DNA of 64,000 nt from Pseudeuparius sepicola (GCA_963920635.1 OY987298.1:68779949-68843948); one strand, 5' to 3'; shown: positions 19,620-32,250, counted from the first letter of the stretch. Program-made: numbers and translations. Notes: generated from the letters alone by a model not told the origin.

Positions 19620-21480
19620 AAAACTGAGTTTTCAATTATTCGAAAAATATGCGTTTTGATATGATTTTATACAGGCTGCCATGTTTTTTTATAATGAAGT
19701 TCAAATAGAAAATTCCTCGGAAAACCATAGGCATACCGTTAGGGTGGGTTCAAAGGGTTATTATTGCCACGTGATCTTGTATTTTAATAATTAATTTTTC
19801 CACGTTTATGAACAGGCTGCCAATGAGAAGTATGCAAGTTCTTTTTATGAAAATGCTGAAAAAATGATGGCATACCTTTCGCGCATGTCCAAGTACACTT
19901 TACATCGAATAACTCGTTTAAATGATTAAATAACATTCAATTTAAACAGTGACAAAGAAGAAGGATATATATAGTTTCCAGCGTCTGAAGCATAAACAGA
20001 CGCCATTTTGCTAAAGAGGAGTCAATACACGGAACACATTCGTAATAAAAAAAGTATTTATGTGACAACATTTTGTGTGCAATTGCATTAGTTAAAGTAC
20101 AAAGGTTGCAATAGGTACATTAAATAATAGATATTGATAGGCAAGCTGGAGACATTTCAATCTAAAAGTAAAATTTACCTTTGTTCCACGAATTATTGCA
20201 AACGGGCACCGGCAACATTGCAATGCCGTTTCTCCAGACAGGCACATAGGTTGCCACGTTTGGCGTTCTAGACAATAAAACGACGAAATTGTAGATTTCA
20301 GCGTGGAGAAAATTATGCAATTTCGTCTTTAATAAATAAGGGTTAAAAGCCGTTGTTTCATTTATTACGTGTTATATTGGTTCATCTACTGTAAACTGAG
20401 TACGATTTTAGAGCAATTAAAAGTAGGTATTGTCAAGTAGGTACCCTAATATATAAATGCCGGCCTCAGCTCAGTAACAAGAAAGGCTTATTTTTATTTC
20501 TGTATCGGCCCTTTTTTGACCTAGCGAGACTGGCCCTGCTTTTAGCAGTTTTTCTTACATGATAGAATAATATAAGGTTCATCCAAAGAGTGTGATTTAT
20601 AGTGAAAATTATGGCTATTGCACTATTTAGTTATTAATTATTCCTACACAATATGTCGCTAAAAAACTGATTCTGTATGTTTCAGATTATACGTGCTTCT
20701 TGGTCCTATTTTGCCTTGCTGCACACACTGTATAATAAGGAATAAAAAAGGTTATTTTCTTCCTGGATTGGCCTTTATTTATGGATTCTATTTACCCTCG
20801 ACGCCCTCTAGTGTTTTTGATGTATTGCAAATAAATTTGTGTTCACTGAATAAAAATGTGCACATATTTAAAATCTGGTCTTTATTTCGGTAACAACACA
20901 CCATACTAAAATAACTACCTTACTACTTAGGCATTCCAACGAATTGATGACAAAATAATAACGTAATTAATAATTAACATATTATGTGTTACAAGGAGCT
21001 ACATTAACTAAATTTTTTATAGTAGGTACCTACAATTATCGTTCCGAACAGAAAATTCTGGTCAGTAGGTACTTTTGTCTATTGTAGATTTTACTTTGCC
21101 GCCATTCAAAGACGATGGCAGATTTTTACAGAAAGCACCTACAAAAAATTGTGTTTTCTTGAAATTGGCATTAAAATGTCTCAAAATCGTCATTAAAAGC
21201 ACAGAAATCGTACAATAATGTAGCTCATTATTGTACGATTTTTTCAATAAGTAGGCCTTGGCGAGATGTAAACATCAAACGTCAGACGCGGAGAAATCGC
21301 CCGTCAAAAGTGACCAGATATTCAAAACCCGGCCGATAAAGGCTCATTTAACTTTTCGTACACATTGCGAAATTGTTTCCTATAGAAGCGCAATCCTTCA
21401 GTATACATATTCTAGTAAATTCGAATATCAATAGATTTGTTGTGTGGGCTGCACAAGAAGCAGCAGTTTGGTTTTTCTGT
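19620..21480. other. no gene recognised
   Basis: AT-rich unique-looking sequence with short ORFs only. A TATATAAATG site near 20450 followed by CTCAGTAAC resembles a TATA-initiator pair, but no open frame of note follows. Confidence 0.4.
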
Positions 21481-21500
21481 CAGAAGGTGCCGTACGTCAT

Positions 21501-21652
21501 TATACTTGTCCTAGGTAGAGCGATCAATAAAGTCAAGCAACGCCGCGCGTAGTCGGTTCGTGGACGGGTGATCCCTTATACTTGTCCTAGGTAGAGCGAT
21601 CAATAAAGTCAAGCAACGCCGCGCGTAGTCGGTTCGTGGACGGGTGATCCCT
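21501..21652 (+). repeat. two tandem 76-bp units related to 5S rRNA
   Basis: Two essentially identical 76-bp units contain GATCAATAAAGTCAAGCAAC, then GTCGGTTCGTGGACGGGTGA. This follows the order and spacing of the 5S rRNA internal control region (GATCACCGAAGTTAAGCA and GGATGGGTGACC in ordinary 5S). It is not a complete 5S gene: both ends are missing. A 5S-derived SINE head or a degenerate 5S tandem fragment are the likely explanations. Confidence 0.65.
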
Positions 21653-21689
21653 TATTATTATTTTCTTGCCTAATAAAACATCCGATTTC

Positions 21690-21835
21690 AAAAAAATATA
21701 ATATGTACCTCGGCACTGAAGTTTTTTTTATGACTCATGTGGTTTATTTGCCTCGGCCAGAGGCCTCAGCAACTAAACTCCACATGAGTCATAAAAAGTT
21801 GAACTTCAGTGCCTTGGTACATAAATAACTATTAT
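21690..21835. repeat. foldback element with CTCGGCACTGAAG arms
   Basis: Left arm ATGTACCTCGGCACTGAAGT, then GACTCATGTGG, is mirrored by CCACATGAGTC and ACTTCAGTGCC..GGTACAT, with about 40 bp between. A diverged relative lies at about 24330-24455 (ACCAAGGCACTGATG). Confidence 0.7.
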
Positions 21836-22136
21836 AATGCATTGCTAGCTATTTAGACTGCATGTTTTTCTGCCTTCGATCGACCTTGGTCCTAATCGAG
21901 GTCGAGGCAAACGGCAAACTGCATGCACATGTCGTTATAGAAAAACACCACTGATGGCCAAGAGCAAGAGCGCTGGACCAAAATGTGAATTAACGGAATA
22001 GCTTTATCTGTGTGATTTACTAATAATAATTGTCTTACACTCACTGGGATTACTACGGTTTTCTATGATTTTCCGTAGTACTTAAGCTAATTCTATCCTA
22101 GTTCTATGGGGAAAAGTCGGCCCTAAATTATAGCCG

Positions 22137-22250
22137 CAAATGGCAACGAAGATAAAATATTAGTAATTGCCTCAGTTGGATTCAGTTGCTTCTGGGGTAC
22201 TCCTATATAGGTTGGAGTATTGTGAGGGTGAGAATTATTATTATTTAAAT
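22137..22250 (+). repeat. (ATT)n-tailed retroposon-like repeat, copy 2
   Basis: AATGGCAACGAAGATAAAAT, GTTGCTTCTGGGGTACTCCT and GGAGTATTGTGAGG are shared with copy 1, followed by a short ATT tail. A third partial copy lies at about 22865-22950. Confidence 0.5.
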
Positions 22251-23147
22251 TATTATCTGTTAAAATAATATAATTTGTTTAATTCGCATGCTCGATTTTT
22301 AAAATTTTTAAAACTGTGATTAATGAATTTATAGTTCAAAATTGATGCTAGGTATTACACCTTGTTTTCAGATGGGTAATTGATTTTAGAACCGATAGAA
22401 AGGCCTACTTTATAAGGGGTGGGTAAAAAAAATTAACGAAACATAATTCGTAAAATCTGTCTTATAACTTTTTAACGGTTTGGTATCGAAAAAATATATA
22501 TTTAAGAATAATTACTTATAATTTAGTAACCTTTTAAAATGTGCAATAAAAAAGGTTTGGTTCAGAAAATAAGTTCGGGGCGTCACGACGCCTAGCATCA
22601 GCTTGGGATTTTGTCAAATTTCTACCTACTCAATTTTTGAGTGAAGGTGTGCTAAAATAACATACATTTTACAGAAAGAATTTTCTTTAAGCCGTTTTAG
22701 AAAATTGCATTTTCCATGATACACGAATCACCCTGTTCAATTATTCAATTTAATTAATTTGGATAATGTTGTATCTTTCCCACCAATAAATTATATTTGT
22801 CAATGATGTTATGTGGTGGAGCTGAAGATTTTATTTAAGAAGAGAGCACACATTACACATTTGTAATACACCTCCCACGCACAAGCATGAGTGTTTGCTT
22901 CTAGGGTAGGTAGGTACTCCGGTTTTGAGCATTAGGATGATAATTAAATAACAGACAAAATCTGCAAAGAAATAGAAGGTCAAGTAATAATAAAAGAAAA
23001 ATAGCGTTATTCAACCGTCACCCGCTGCATAGAAAATCCAAAGCAGTGCCAAGGTTGTTTATAATCAAATGTTTATGCTCTTACTTTTCAAAGAAGCAAG
23101 GAAGTAATAGGTACTGCGGTGTTAGTTATACTTAGTTGTGGCTTGCT

Positions 23148-23330
23148 ATGTCCCCGACACTAACAAATTTATTTAAAATAATTGTTCCGTTGTCCAAAAC
23201 ACGTAAAGGAGTTCAGGTGTTGGCATTTGGATTTCGTAAAGCTCTAGCCACCACGATGAACCAAGAACATTCTTCGGTGACTTTGAGTTTCGGATGTAAA
23301 ATGCCTCTTTTAGGATACGGAACCTGGCAG
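23148..23330 (+). CDS. aldo-keto reductase, alternative first exon A (mitochondrial-type leader)
   Basis: Aldo-keto reductases reduce carbonyls with NADPH in a TIM barrel. This exon ends CKMPLLGYGTWQ, the family N-terminal strand, at a GTATGT donor (23331) in phase 0, compatible with the exon at 42918. The first 36 residues (MSPTLTNLFKIIV..FRKALATT) have no acidic residue and are rich in Lys/Arg, Ser/Thr and hydrophobics, like a mitochondrial presequence. Translation from the Met at 23256 (MNQEHSSV) would instead give a cytosolic protein. The nearest downstream second exon is 19.6 kb away. I saw no separate second exon between here and 38.4 kb, so this is either an alternative promoter of the same gene or the remnant of a lost tandem copy. 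Confidence 0.75.
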
Positions 23331-25098
23331 GTATGTAAACATGTGCAAGACAATGTTAAATAGGTATTGTTTATGTGTATATAATGTATAATCTATGAGA
23401 TTTTATACCAAATATTTGGATGTAAACTTCGTGGGGAACCTGCTTAGGCTTTGAATTTGGTTTAGATACAAGAGACAGGTTTTTCATAAATTATAAAGTT
23501 GCCAAGCAACTTATTCTTTTGCACAATTTCAATAAAAGAAAATTATTGGGATTGGGATCTAGTTCTTGTTTCGACCCGCATCTTAAGTGTGGGATTCAAG
23601 GTGTACAAAGGGAGAAGAAAACTAATATATCTCCTAAAAATGTGATTATGTGAAATGTGCATTAAATATTTATTAGATTTGTCGACTTTGACTTTAGTAG
23701 CAGGCATTAGAAAAAGTAAATAAACAGTCAGACGCCTCGCACTTTTTGGAAAATAATTTTAGTTTAGATTAGAGGTGACAGCACTGGTTTCAGAGGCGAT
23801 TTAATAGCTCTTGCTTCTCTTTACAAATGATGTTTTGATGATTTACCCTCCGTAAGTAGATAACTCATACGGTGTAAATAAGTGTACGGTGTAAACCACG
23901 AAGGTAGAATAAATTCAGTAAATCACTGTATAAAGGATTAAAATATACATATTCTTAGTCGGCGTGCGTTTCGCTTTACTTTTTAGTCTTTGAAGGAGGC
24001 AACACAAAAAGTCGAAACGGCTGTGAAATTTCAACGCCAACAATCTGAGCTGGTCAAAGAACAACGACCAACTTACATCCTGATTGTTTGCGACGAATTT
24101 CGACATTGCATTTTTCAGTGAAGGGCCTGCTCACTTGTTTTTACAGTGTGCCCTAGAACAGGTGAAACGACTCTTATAAAAAATAAAAAAAAACAAGTTG
24201 AAATTTGTACTTCTGGCGTCATTCTTCAGTCAACGCTTCTATAGGGTTCAGCCTAGCTTTTTTTTAAATTAATTTATGACATAATTTTAGTTTGGAAAAG
24301 TCACGTATGCCTTGGAAGTGTTGAAAAATAGTTATTTACCAAGGCACTGATGTTCTACTTTTTTATAATAAATTTAGTTGCCGAAGCCTCCAAGGCCGAA
24401 GCAAATAAACCACAGGTTTATCAGTGCTGAGGGACACATTATTATATTTTATATTTTTATTATAATTCCTTGAAAACACCTAATTTTCATCTGTATTACT
24501 AATAAGTAATGTAAAGTAGGCTTTTTGATGTTGCGCACGGAAACAACGCACGGAAGAAATTTTTCCGATCTCCGATTCTTTCTGAGCACTGAATAAAAAT
24601 ACCAACGCCAACAAATAGAAATATACAACGTAAACTAAATTAAAGAAAGTCTATATTAGGTATGCTATCTGATATTTAACATATACCCTATTGTCTGTAG
24701 ACTCTGTAGGTACTATTTTTTGAAGTTTTAACGACCACCCATATAGCATTTAATATTTTTTGAATATGCAAAATAAGTTCCTAATGTGCAAAAAATATTC
24801 CCCATATTTATAAAACATGTTTGTTTTGAATAAGAAGGGATATTTCCACAATATCTTGTGTAACATATTCCTAACTTAGTGGTTCTATAAATATTTACAA
24901 ATTGAACATTTAACTTAAGTACATTACAGGCACGTTCACCTTAGGAACGTGCAATTTAGAATATTGCTGGAACATGCTAAATAGTATATTATTCATACAG
25001 CAAATATCTTATGAATGTTCACAAACGGTACTTATTCCTAGTCTTGTGACGTCACAGAGATTCTAGCTTACACTATTTTTAGATAATATTTCCAAGTA

Positions 25099-25640
25099 CC
25101 CCGATGGCTCAGTTGGTTAGAACCAATGACGTCAAAACCTATAGACGTGGTGCCCCATTGTTAAAATGCCCTTTATTTTGACTCCAAGATTAAATATATC
25201 CACACTACTCTAAAAACATGCTGCAAACAAAGATAGAAAGTCAACCATCAACCAACTATACACCCGGTGATTCCCGGTTATAGTTCCTCCAGAATCACAC
25301 TGAGATAACGCATGTTTTTTCTTGTTTTGGGGGCGCCGGAAGCATCGGAACCTCACCTGAAGACTCGGGGGATGGTCTAACGACGCCAGCCTCCGAGCCC
25401 AGAGTCGAAATAAGTTCGCTACGGCTCGACAAAAAGGGGCAATTTCTGACAATCTCGCGACATTTCGGAATAATTTAATGGAGCGCTTAGATTGTGATTA
25501 GTTCTGGGCGTCAAGCGTTTATCAAAACAAACCTGTCTATAGGTTCTGACGTCATTGGTTAGAACGTCAACTTGTAAATCGATGGTCGTAGGTTCGAACC
25601 CAGAAACTGGTGTTGCCGGATTTTTTTTATTTTATAATGT
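25099..25640 (+). repeat. tRNA-derived SINE head (tRNA-Thr-like), split by a MITE
   Basis: CCCCGATGGCTCAGTTGGTT supplies a Pol III A box and GGTTCGAACC (25591-25600) a B box. Between them GTCAACTTGTAAATCGATGG resembles the tRNA-Thr(UGU) anticodon arm. The halves are at 25099-25123 and 25566-25640, separated by the insertion at 25124-25557. The acceptor ends do not pair and a T-rich tail follows, so this is a SINE or pseudogene and not a functional tRNA. Confidence 0.75.
25124..25557. mobile_element. hAT-type MITE inserted in the tRNA-like sequence
   Basis: The terminal inverted repeats are CAATGACGTC and GACGTCATTG, extended by CCTATAGAC and GTCTATAGG. A perfect 8-bp duplication, GTTAGAAC, lies at 25116-25123 and 25558-25565. 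Removing the insert restores a continuous tRNA-like head. Confidence 0.88.
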
Positions 25641-25937
25641 ACACGTGAATATTATTAAATGAATATACATAGAACATGCACTGAATATTTGTGGAACGTG
25701 CATTCAATATATTTGTAAATGTTTATAATACGTGAAATATAGTACCTTCACAAGGCGAATACCTGAATGTTGCCTGAATGTTCAGATAATGTTTCTACAG
25801 TTTTTATGAATATTCCTACAATATGCATGTTCTCTGAAAAAATATTATCAGAATATTCCGCCAATGTGATTTTGCTATATGGGCATAATATCATCTGACT
25901 TAGACTAATTTAAAACATATCACCCTCTGATTATTAA

Positions 25938-26918
25938 CCCATTAGTGCATAATGTCCCCTTAAAGGGACGGCAATTTCTTAGTCAACCAGGCTCACACTA
26001 TTCAGCCAACTTAACCTAGAATTTGTGAGAGGCATATTTTGACGTTGTCACATCTACTGTATATTGAAAATCAAATGTAATTTGTGTTTTGATTGTGAAA
26101 CATACAGTACGAATCTGTCATGGATCCAAGTTTGTATTCGACTAGGCGCGGCGGGTAAGTGATATTGAGTTTTTTATTATAAACTTTGTAGATTTATTTA
26201 CAAATTTCAGTTTTCTGTACACTATAATGTACAGACAAATGGATAACTTATTGTTTGGTGGTAGTTGATGAACCGCAGTGTCGTTTTTGTAGCCCAAAAA
26301 TTCATTGTCCCTTACAAGGGACGTCATGCAGTAAATACCACTGACATTTTACAACCTATTTCAGGTTGGCTTTGCATGAACCATTAGCAATTATAAAAGA
26401 GGATAACACGGAAAGTGCTGACATATTTATGCTGACATATTTATGGCGATGAAGATGGTGACCTGGCAGATGCCGACAGCGATAAATCCGATGATGAACA
26501 CGAAGCTGATCCAATTCATTTTGGTGCAGCAACCCTCAGAGCCGAGTGTGAAGCTATAATTCGCACAAAAACTCCTCCAGAATTTGACTCGGATGACGAA
26601 ATTCCCCTGTCACATTACATAAGAACTAAAAGTCCAGAACCTATGTCTCCAGAACTTTGATGTGATTATTGTCCAGTGGAAGGACAACAAGATTGTAATC
26701 GAGCATCAAACTTTGACACAGAATCATCTTTATCGACAAGATCTGTCATGCGGTTACATTGCGCATGAGGTCCCTTAAAAGGGACGTCCCTTATTTTTGA
26801 AAATTTAAGTATGTTCTCTAGTTTATATTTTTTTGTGTGTTTTTAGGTATCTTTCAATAAATATATAAGCAAAATTAAAGTTAATTTTTCTTAAATTATA
26901 ACCTCATGCACTAATGGG
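25938..26918. mobile_element. piggyBac-type non-autonomous element with transposase N-terminus
   Basis: The ends are CCCATTAGTGCAT and ATGCACTAATGGG, flanked on both sides by TTAA (25934-25937 and 26919-26922), the piggyBac signature. Inside, subterminal CCTTAAAGGGACG and CCCTTAAAAGGGACG repeats occur. It encodes only a transposase-like N-terminus (next entry). Confidence 0.85.
26119..26660 (+). pseudogene. acidic N-terminal fragment of piggyBac-like transposase, two exons
   Basis: An ATG at 26119 begins MDPSLYSTRRG and runs to a GTAAGT donor near 26154. A TTTCAG acceptor near 26364 resumes with GLALHEPLAIIKED. The reading frame then has a 14-bp tandem duplication (TGCTGACATATTTA) that breaks it. 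A further open stretch is rich in Asp/Glu (DADSDKSDDEHEAD) and ends PEPMSPEL then TGA. Acidic N-termini of this type precede the DDD catalytic core in piggyBac transposases; the core is absent. Confidence 0.6.
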
Positions 26919-28638
26919 TTAATGATAGGTGTCGGTATGTGGTATTTGGATACCTTGTCGAGTTATTATGCTTAGCTATGCGGCTTGTAGCACTTCCCTG
27001 ACCGCCAAAACTAAAATGTTTGAGGATAATAATACATCGGTAAGTAATTTTGCAATTTAATAATTAACTTTTGAGGCCATGCACAAAGTGGCATGCGTTA
27101 TTATACTGTATCTACTTCTTCATAATTAGAAATTTAAAATTAGAATTTATATGTTACGAAAGATTCCTAAACTTAAAGACATAAACGTGCCTTATTACGT
27201 ACTTACTAATTTTTTGCCTCTATTGTATAGGTACTGATTTCACGAAAAATGAGGATTTCTGCCTTGATTAGTTTGTCGAAACAACTCAAAGGTGCGCACC
27301 ATTGTAAAAACGGAAACGGCATCCCACTCTATGCAGAGACTGTCCCGGTCGAGCGTTAAGCCCAAATTTGCTCCTTCCTGGGGTTCTTTATTGAAAGAGT
27401 TAGCCATTGTCTGACACTGATATATGAACATGACATAGAAATGCAGTAGATACTGCGGACAGATTTTGCAAAAAATAAAGTTTTTTTTGTAAGTTTAAAT
27501 AGACGAAAATTAGTAGTCAGTGACTGGGCGACTTGAATTTTTAGCGCCATCTGTTGCTTGTATCCAATATTGCTCCAGTATCCTTATGACTCTGTCACAC
27601 ATTGGCTAACTAGGGAATCCATAAACAAGCTTGGATACACCTCGCGCCACCATCTTGAGGGGTGCTGAGTTGTCGCCTCGCTGAAACCGCGGCAGACTTA
27701 CAAACGCCTACGCGCAATACTCCATTTATTAAAGTTGTTTCACAAATAACAATTTTCCCCCAACAAATCCCCCAATAAATCGTACAGTTTATTGGTATAA
27801 ATCGTTAAAATATTGAGATGACGATTTACAGATTAAATTATTCCAAAATTCCAGAGCTGTCAACACAAAGCATTCTGCTGTTTGCGGCAACTTGTGGCTA
27901 ATTTCGAGATTTTTCTATTTTACTGTATAGAGTTTTTTTTAACGAATTTTGATATTAAATTTTGAATTTCTACTGGGAGGGAATTTTTTATCATTTATTT
28001 TACCTTGACGGGGCTTATCTTAATTCAAATGTTGTATCAGTTTCGATAGAACTAAGATGAGTGCCATGGAAAACCCAAGTCGTTTGTATATCGCTAATAA
28101 TAATAAACTTGTTAACCTCCAAACAATTCTGAAAATAAAAAAATGTTAAATTCCCTTATACATTCCAAAGACAATGCAAGTTGTTCCAAATTTTTATCTT
28201 TAATAATAAAAAAAAGTTACGCCTCTTTCGAAAAATAATTGAAATATTGACCGTTCGGATTGCTTTCTGTCTATAATAATACACTAACTTCAGAATTTTT
28301 GCGCTTACCATCGATGAAATAAAAAATATTTTTCAAAAACTATTCTTTTTACGGCCGTTTTCTTCCTTTTGATATGTGGGGTCAAACAAAAAAAATCCCA
28401 TGTCTCTACCTGCTCTAATAATAAAAAAGTTATTCACTTCCAAAAAATCCTTGGTGGCCATGAAAAAATTTGGTTCAATCCCTTTTTACATTCTCAACAC
28501 AACGCAAGTTATTGTCTTAATTTCTATCTTCACTAATAAAAATAAGTTAGATTTTTTTGTAATGTCATGGGATGTTTTGTTGATCGACATTTAAAAATCG
28601 CACACTTTTAATTGGAGATTAGCGGTACTTATATCAAA

Positions 28639-28985
28639 CAAGTCTGAAATAAAAATATAGTTTAAAAAACTAAAAAAAACACGCTTACGCTTAGCAAACT
28701 GAACTAAAAAGTAAAAAATAATAATAGCAAACACAATTTTATTGTAAAAAAAGAAGCGTGGGGTGCATGATATCAATTGTTATAAATATTTCATTAGTAG
28801 CTATTGATAAAAGTAGAGTTATTATAAAAAAAATATATATAATAAAAAAAGCACCCCGCACGCTTCTTTTTTTACAATAAAATTCGGTTTGCTATTATTA
28901 TTTTTTACTTTTTAGTTCGGTTTGCTAAGCGTAAACGTGTTTTTTTAGTTTTTTAAACTATGTTTTTATTTCAGACTTGTTTTGA
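28639..28985. repeat. hairpin with arms of about 130 bp
   Basis: CAAGTCTGAAATAAAAATAT..AAGAAGCGTGGGGTGC is mirrored by GCACCCCGCACGCTTCTT..TTTTTATTTCAGACTTG, with about 75 bp of AT-rich loop. Confidence 0.85.
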
Positions 28986-29082
28986 GTTGAATAAATTTTT
29001 TATAATTGGGGATATATGTAAATGAATAAGTGCGAAAAAATTCAGGAGGTGATTGCCTTTTTAAAAATAAGGGGGGTTCTCG

Positions 29083-30036
29083 TATAAAATTTTTCGATTT
29101 GGCGTTTCCCTGCAAAGTTATTCGGGTTACAGGGTGACCCAAAAGATTTTTTTTTATTTATATCTAAATAATCAAGTTTCACAGCTGAAACTTTGCACTG
29201 TTATGTTTTTTAGCGATGGAGAATAAGCTGAAGGTGTCAGTTTTTATGTATCTCATAGAGGGCGCCGCTTGTGCTGTTCTGTGATCGTGCTTTTACTCCT
29301 AACTTTTTTGAGGTTATGTTTTTGGTCTTGAAGGTTCGTCATTTTAGTGCAACTTTTCATTTTGCAACTAAAATGTACTCTTTTTCATAACGATAGAATC
29401 AACCGTTTGCGTTGAAATTGGCAAAACGTGCCCCAAAACACCCGTTAACTTCATCATTCGAAACATAAAATTTTTATCTACCGCTTTCAAACGTTACAGA
29501 TTGGGCAAAACACCATTGGTTTTCTTGAAATAGGGTGTTCAAATTTTGTTAAATTCAATCCTTTCCATTTTGAAGGCTAATAAGTTTTGGTACATTGTTC
29601 AGAGGAATTTTTTTCTCAGTTTAAATGGTACAGTCTATCTGTAACGTTTGAAAGCGGTAGATAAAAATTTTATGTTTTTAATGTTGAAGTTAACAGGTGT
29701 TTTGGGGCACATTTTGGCAATTTAAACGCAAAGGATTGATTTTATTCTTATGAAACAAGAGTACAATTTAGTTGCAAAATGAAAAGGTGCACTAAAATGA
29801 CGAATCTCCAAGACCAAAAACATAACCTCAAAAAAGTTGCGAGTAAAAGCACGATCAAAGAACAGCACAAGTGGCGCCCTCTGTGAGATACGTAAAAAAC
29901 AGACACCTTCAGCTTATTCTCCATTTCAGTTCTGCAACTTGATTATTTTGATATATAAATAAAAAAAATACTTTTGGGTCACCTTGTAGACCCGAATAAC
30001 TTGACAAGGAAAGCCCAAATCGAAAATTTTTATTTA
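29083..30036. mobile_element. long palindrome with arms of about 430 bp
   Basis: The left arm begins CGTATAAAATTTTTCGATTT with ACAGGGTGACCCAAAAG. The right arm carries CTTTTGGGTCACCTTGTAG and AAATCGAAAATTTTTAT. Both arms share GAACAGCACAAG-type and AAAGCGGTAGATAAAAATTT blocks in opposite orientation. It is a foldback transposon without coding capacity. Confidence 0.85.
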
Positions 30037-30240
30037 TTTTATACTATTTATTTACACCCTGTATATTTAATAAATGGAGTATTGCGCGTAGGGGTTTGTA
30101 AGTCTGCCGCGGTTTCAGCGAGGCGACTACTCGGCGCCCCTCAAGTTGGTGGCACTCCGAGGTCTGTGCTTGTTTTGAGTTGAATAAATATTTTATAATT
30201 GGAAGTTGGTGGCGCTCCGAGGTCTGTGCTTGTTCTTCTG

Positions 30241-32250
30241 TGACCATTAAATTTCCATTGATGCAATGTGAATTACACATAATTTCAAATAGAAAATTGA
30301 ATTGAATACTTATTTTTTGTATCTATGGCGAATGCGCTGGGATAGTTAAAAGAAACATTAAATTAATTACGTTAACGATACCTAGTCTTACTTTTCTGTG
30401 TAATTTCATTTGTAGTATTTTGTATATTCCATCATTAGTGTTAAATTTTTCGTAAATAAATAATACTTCCAGGACCTCTTCACTGCAGTTTATTTTAAAT
30501 AAAGTACACATTGCATCAGTTCGATAACTTCTCGACAATCATAGGGTAAATACTCCTGAAGCTGTGGTCCATATCTGAGTGTACTAAAAAGGAAATTATA
30601 TTTAGGTGATTATTCACAACTACTGAGCCAAGAGACTAACCTTGTAGCTTTCCATTAACCCGCCTCGCCGATAAGGTGCTTTCAGTTTTTCATTTAAACA
30701 CGTATAGACAACAATAACAAACTTTGAGGTTATGGTTGGTTGGCCGAAGGATTGAGGCCTGTCATTTCTGGCAGTTCCGTCTAGCTGTCATTTCTGGCAT
30801 TCAATATTTGCGTTCACTTTTAATACAGAAAAACAGAAACTAAGAAATTGTCTCCATGTCTTGTCAATCTCTGTCGCTACTTCGGGAGATGTACATGACC
30901 CAGGGGCCGCTGTACTTTACGGTTAAACGTTTGAGGTCCTTAAAATAAGATAGAAACTGACGGTGGTGTTTCGTAGCCATAAGACTAACTAATCAAAACT
31001 ACCCCACAACTTTCCCGCCAGGGGTTCTTTTGAGCACACATTGACTGTATTATAGGCGAAGACTTCCAAAGCAAGAAGAGGGCTAGTGCGAGCGTTCTTC
31101 ACACCTGAATCAAAATTTATGTATTGAGATATAATTCTGCGACAATGAAGCAGATATTTAACGTAACATAACCCATATCGACCGAAACAGGTTCGAAATA
31201 TGTATATGTGCTTTTTTAAACGGCAAAAACATATCTAGAAATATCTACTTACGACAAAGTTTTCCGTCGGGTTAAACTTGCCCAAACCCATGTAAAAGGA
31301 CATTGTCTAAGAAACCCTTTCTTCGGCACAAGCATCGATCAAGTTTAAAGGGCAAATTGATACCCCTCAGTCTTCCGCATATATTCTTTTAACGGTGCAT
31401 TGTCCTCGCTTCGTTTCGCAGGATTATTAGACGGCAACAAAGACTCCAGAGTACCTAAAAATCTGAAATAGGTGAAGCAAATCGTATCTAAAAATGCTCT
31501 CCATACCTTTCTGTACAACTTAGTTTTCCATTATTCCTGTTAAGCCGGAAAGCGCCAGATCACCACTAGAGGGACAAGGGCACGGCCATAAGTTCATTCT
31601 AACACGGGTTTCTGAGTTTCTCAAGCCTGATTTTCCAAGAAAGGCAAAGTAATAAGTGGATCTCTCCCGTGGCGTTTTCTAAAACCGAAATTTTACATAA
31701 AAACCTACATACATCCATACCTAACCTACAGTGCGCCCGTACCTGGAAAACTTACCCATGGAATAACAGATGGGTTTCTGAGCTCCCAAACTCCCAAACC
31801 ACTACGAATGTTGGAAATTTGGAAATTGTCCACACCAAAACCAAACGACAGCTGATTACCACCATTTTGTTTCTGAATTCTAACTAATCGATATATTATC
31901 TAGCGCGTGCGCCGAGGCCACGATGAATATACAGGGTGTTCTCGGGCCCTTTCTTTCCAAAATAGTCTAAAAAAGTCGGAAAAAAATTCCGGGGGCCGAA
32001 CGGCTCTTTTAATCCGGACGCTTTTCAATAGTCTTCCTCATGTACTCCCGCGGACGTACGCGAAATTTGGGCCATAACAAGCGCCTTTCAGGCGTTTGTT
32101 AACAAGGATATCACCTTTGAAATAATTTGAGAGTAACCATGGAAATGCACTAAACGTAGAGTCAATTTTTTAAGAAGTCTTTACTAGGAGTGTCAATTGG
32201 TAATTTCGACATCCTTAGTTGGCATCAATGCAGCAAAAAATGTAACCGGA
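30241..32250. other. no gene recognised
   Basis: Short ORFs only. The base composition is slightly less AT-rich than neighbours. No terminal repeats were found by eye. Confidence 0.35.

Larger units (their letters stand above)
24737..25884. mobile_element. AT-rich element with CCCATATAGCA ends
   Basis: The left end CCCATATAGCATTT and right end GATTTTGCTATATGGG are inverted. Between them are many ATGTTC and AATATTCC motifs. It contains the tRNA-like SINE and a hAT MITE as later insertions. The target duplication is unclear. Confidence 0.5.
27600..30180. mobile_element. nested inverted-repeat complex
   Basis: Outer arms: about 27645-27735 (TTGAGGGG, CCGCGGCAGACTTACAAACG, CAATACTCCATTTATTAA) mirrored at about 30070-30165. 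Inner structures are the hairpin at 28639-28985 and the palindrome at 29083-30036. GGTGGC..CTCCGAGGTCTGTGCTTGTT occurs twice at 30148-30240. No coding sequence is recognised. It looks like an insertion complex built of successive foldback elements. Confidence 0.6.

Noticed and set aside
21501..21652. Functional 5S rRNA gene
   Set aside because: Only the middle of 5S is matched and the unit length is 76 bp, not about 120.
25099..25640. Functional tRNA-Thr gene
   Set aside because: Interrupted by a 434-bp insertion, and the acceptor ends do not pair even after removing it.
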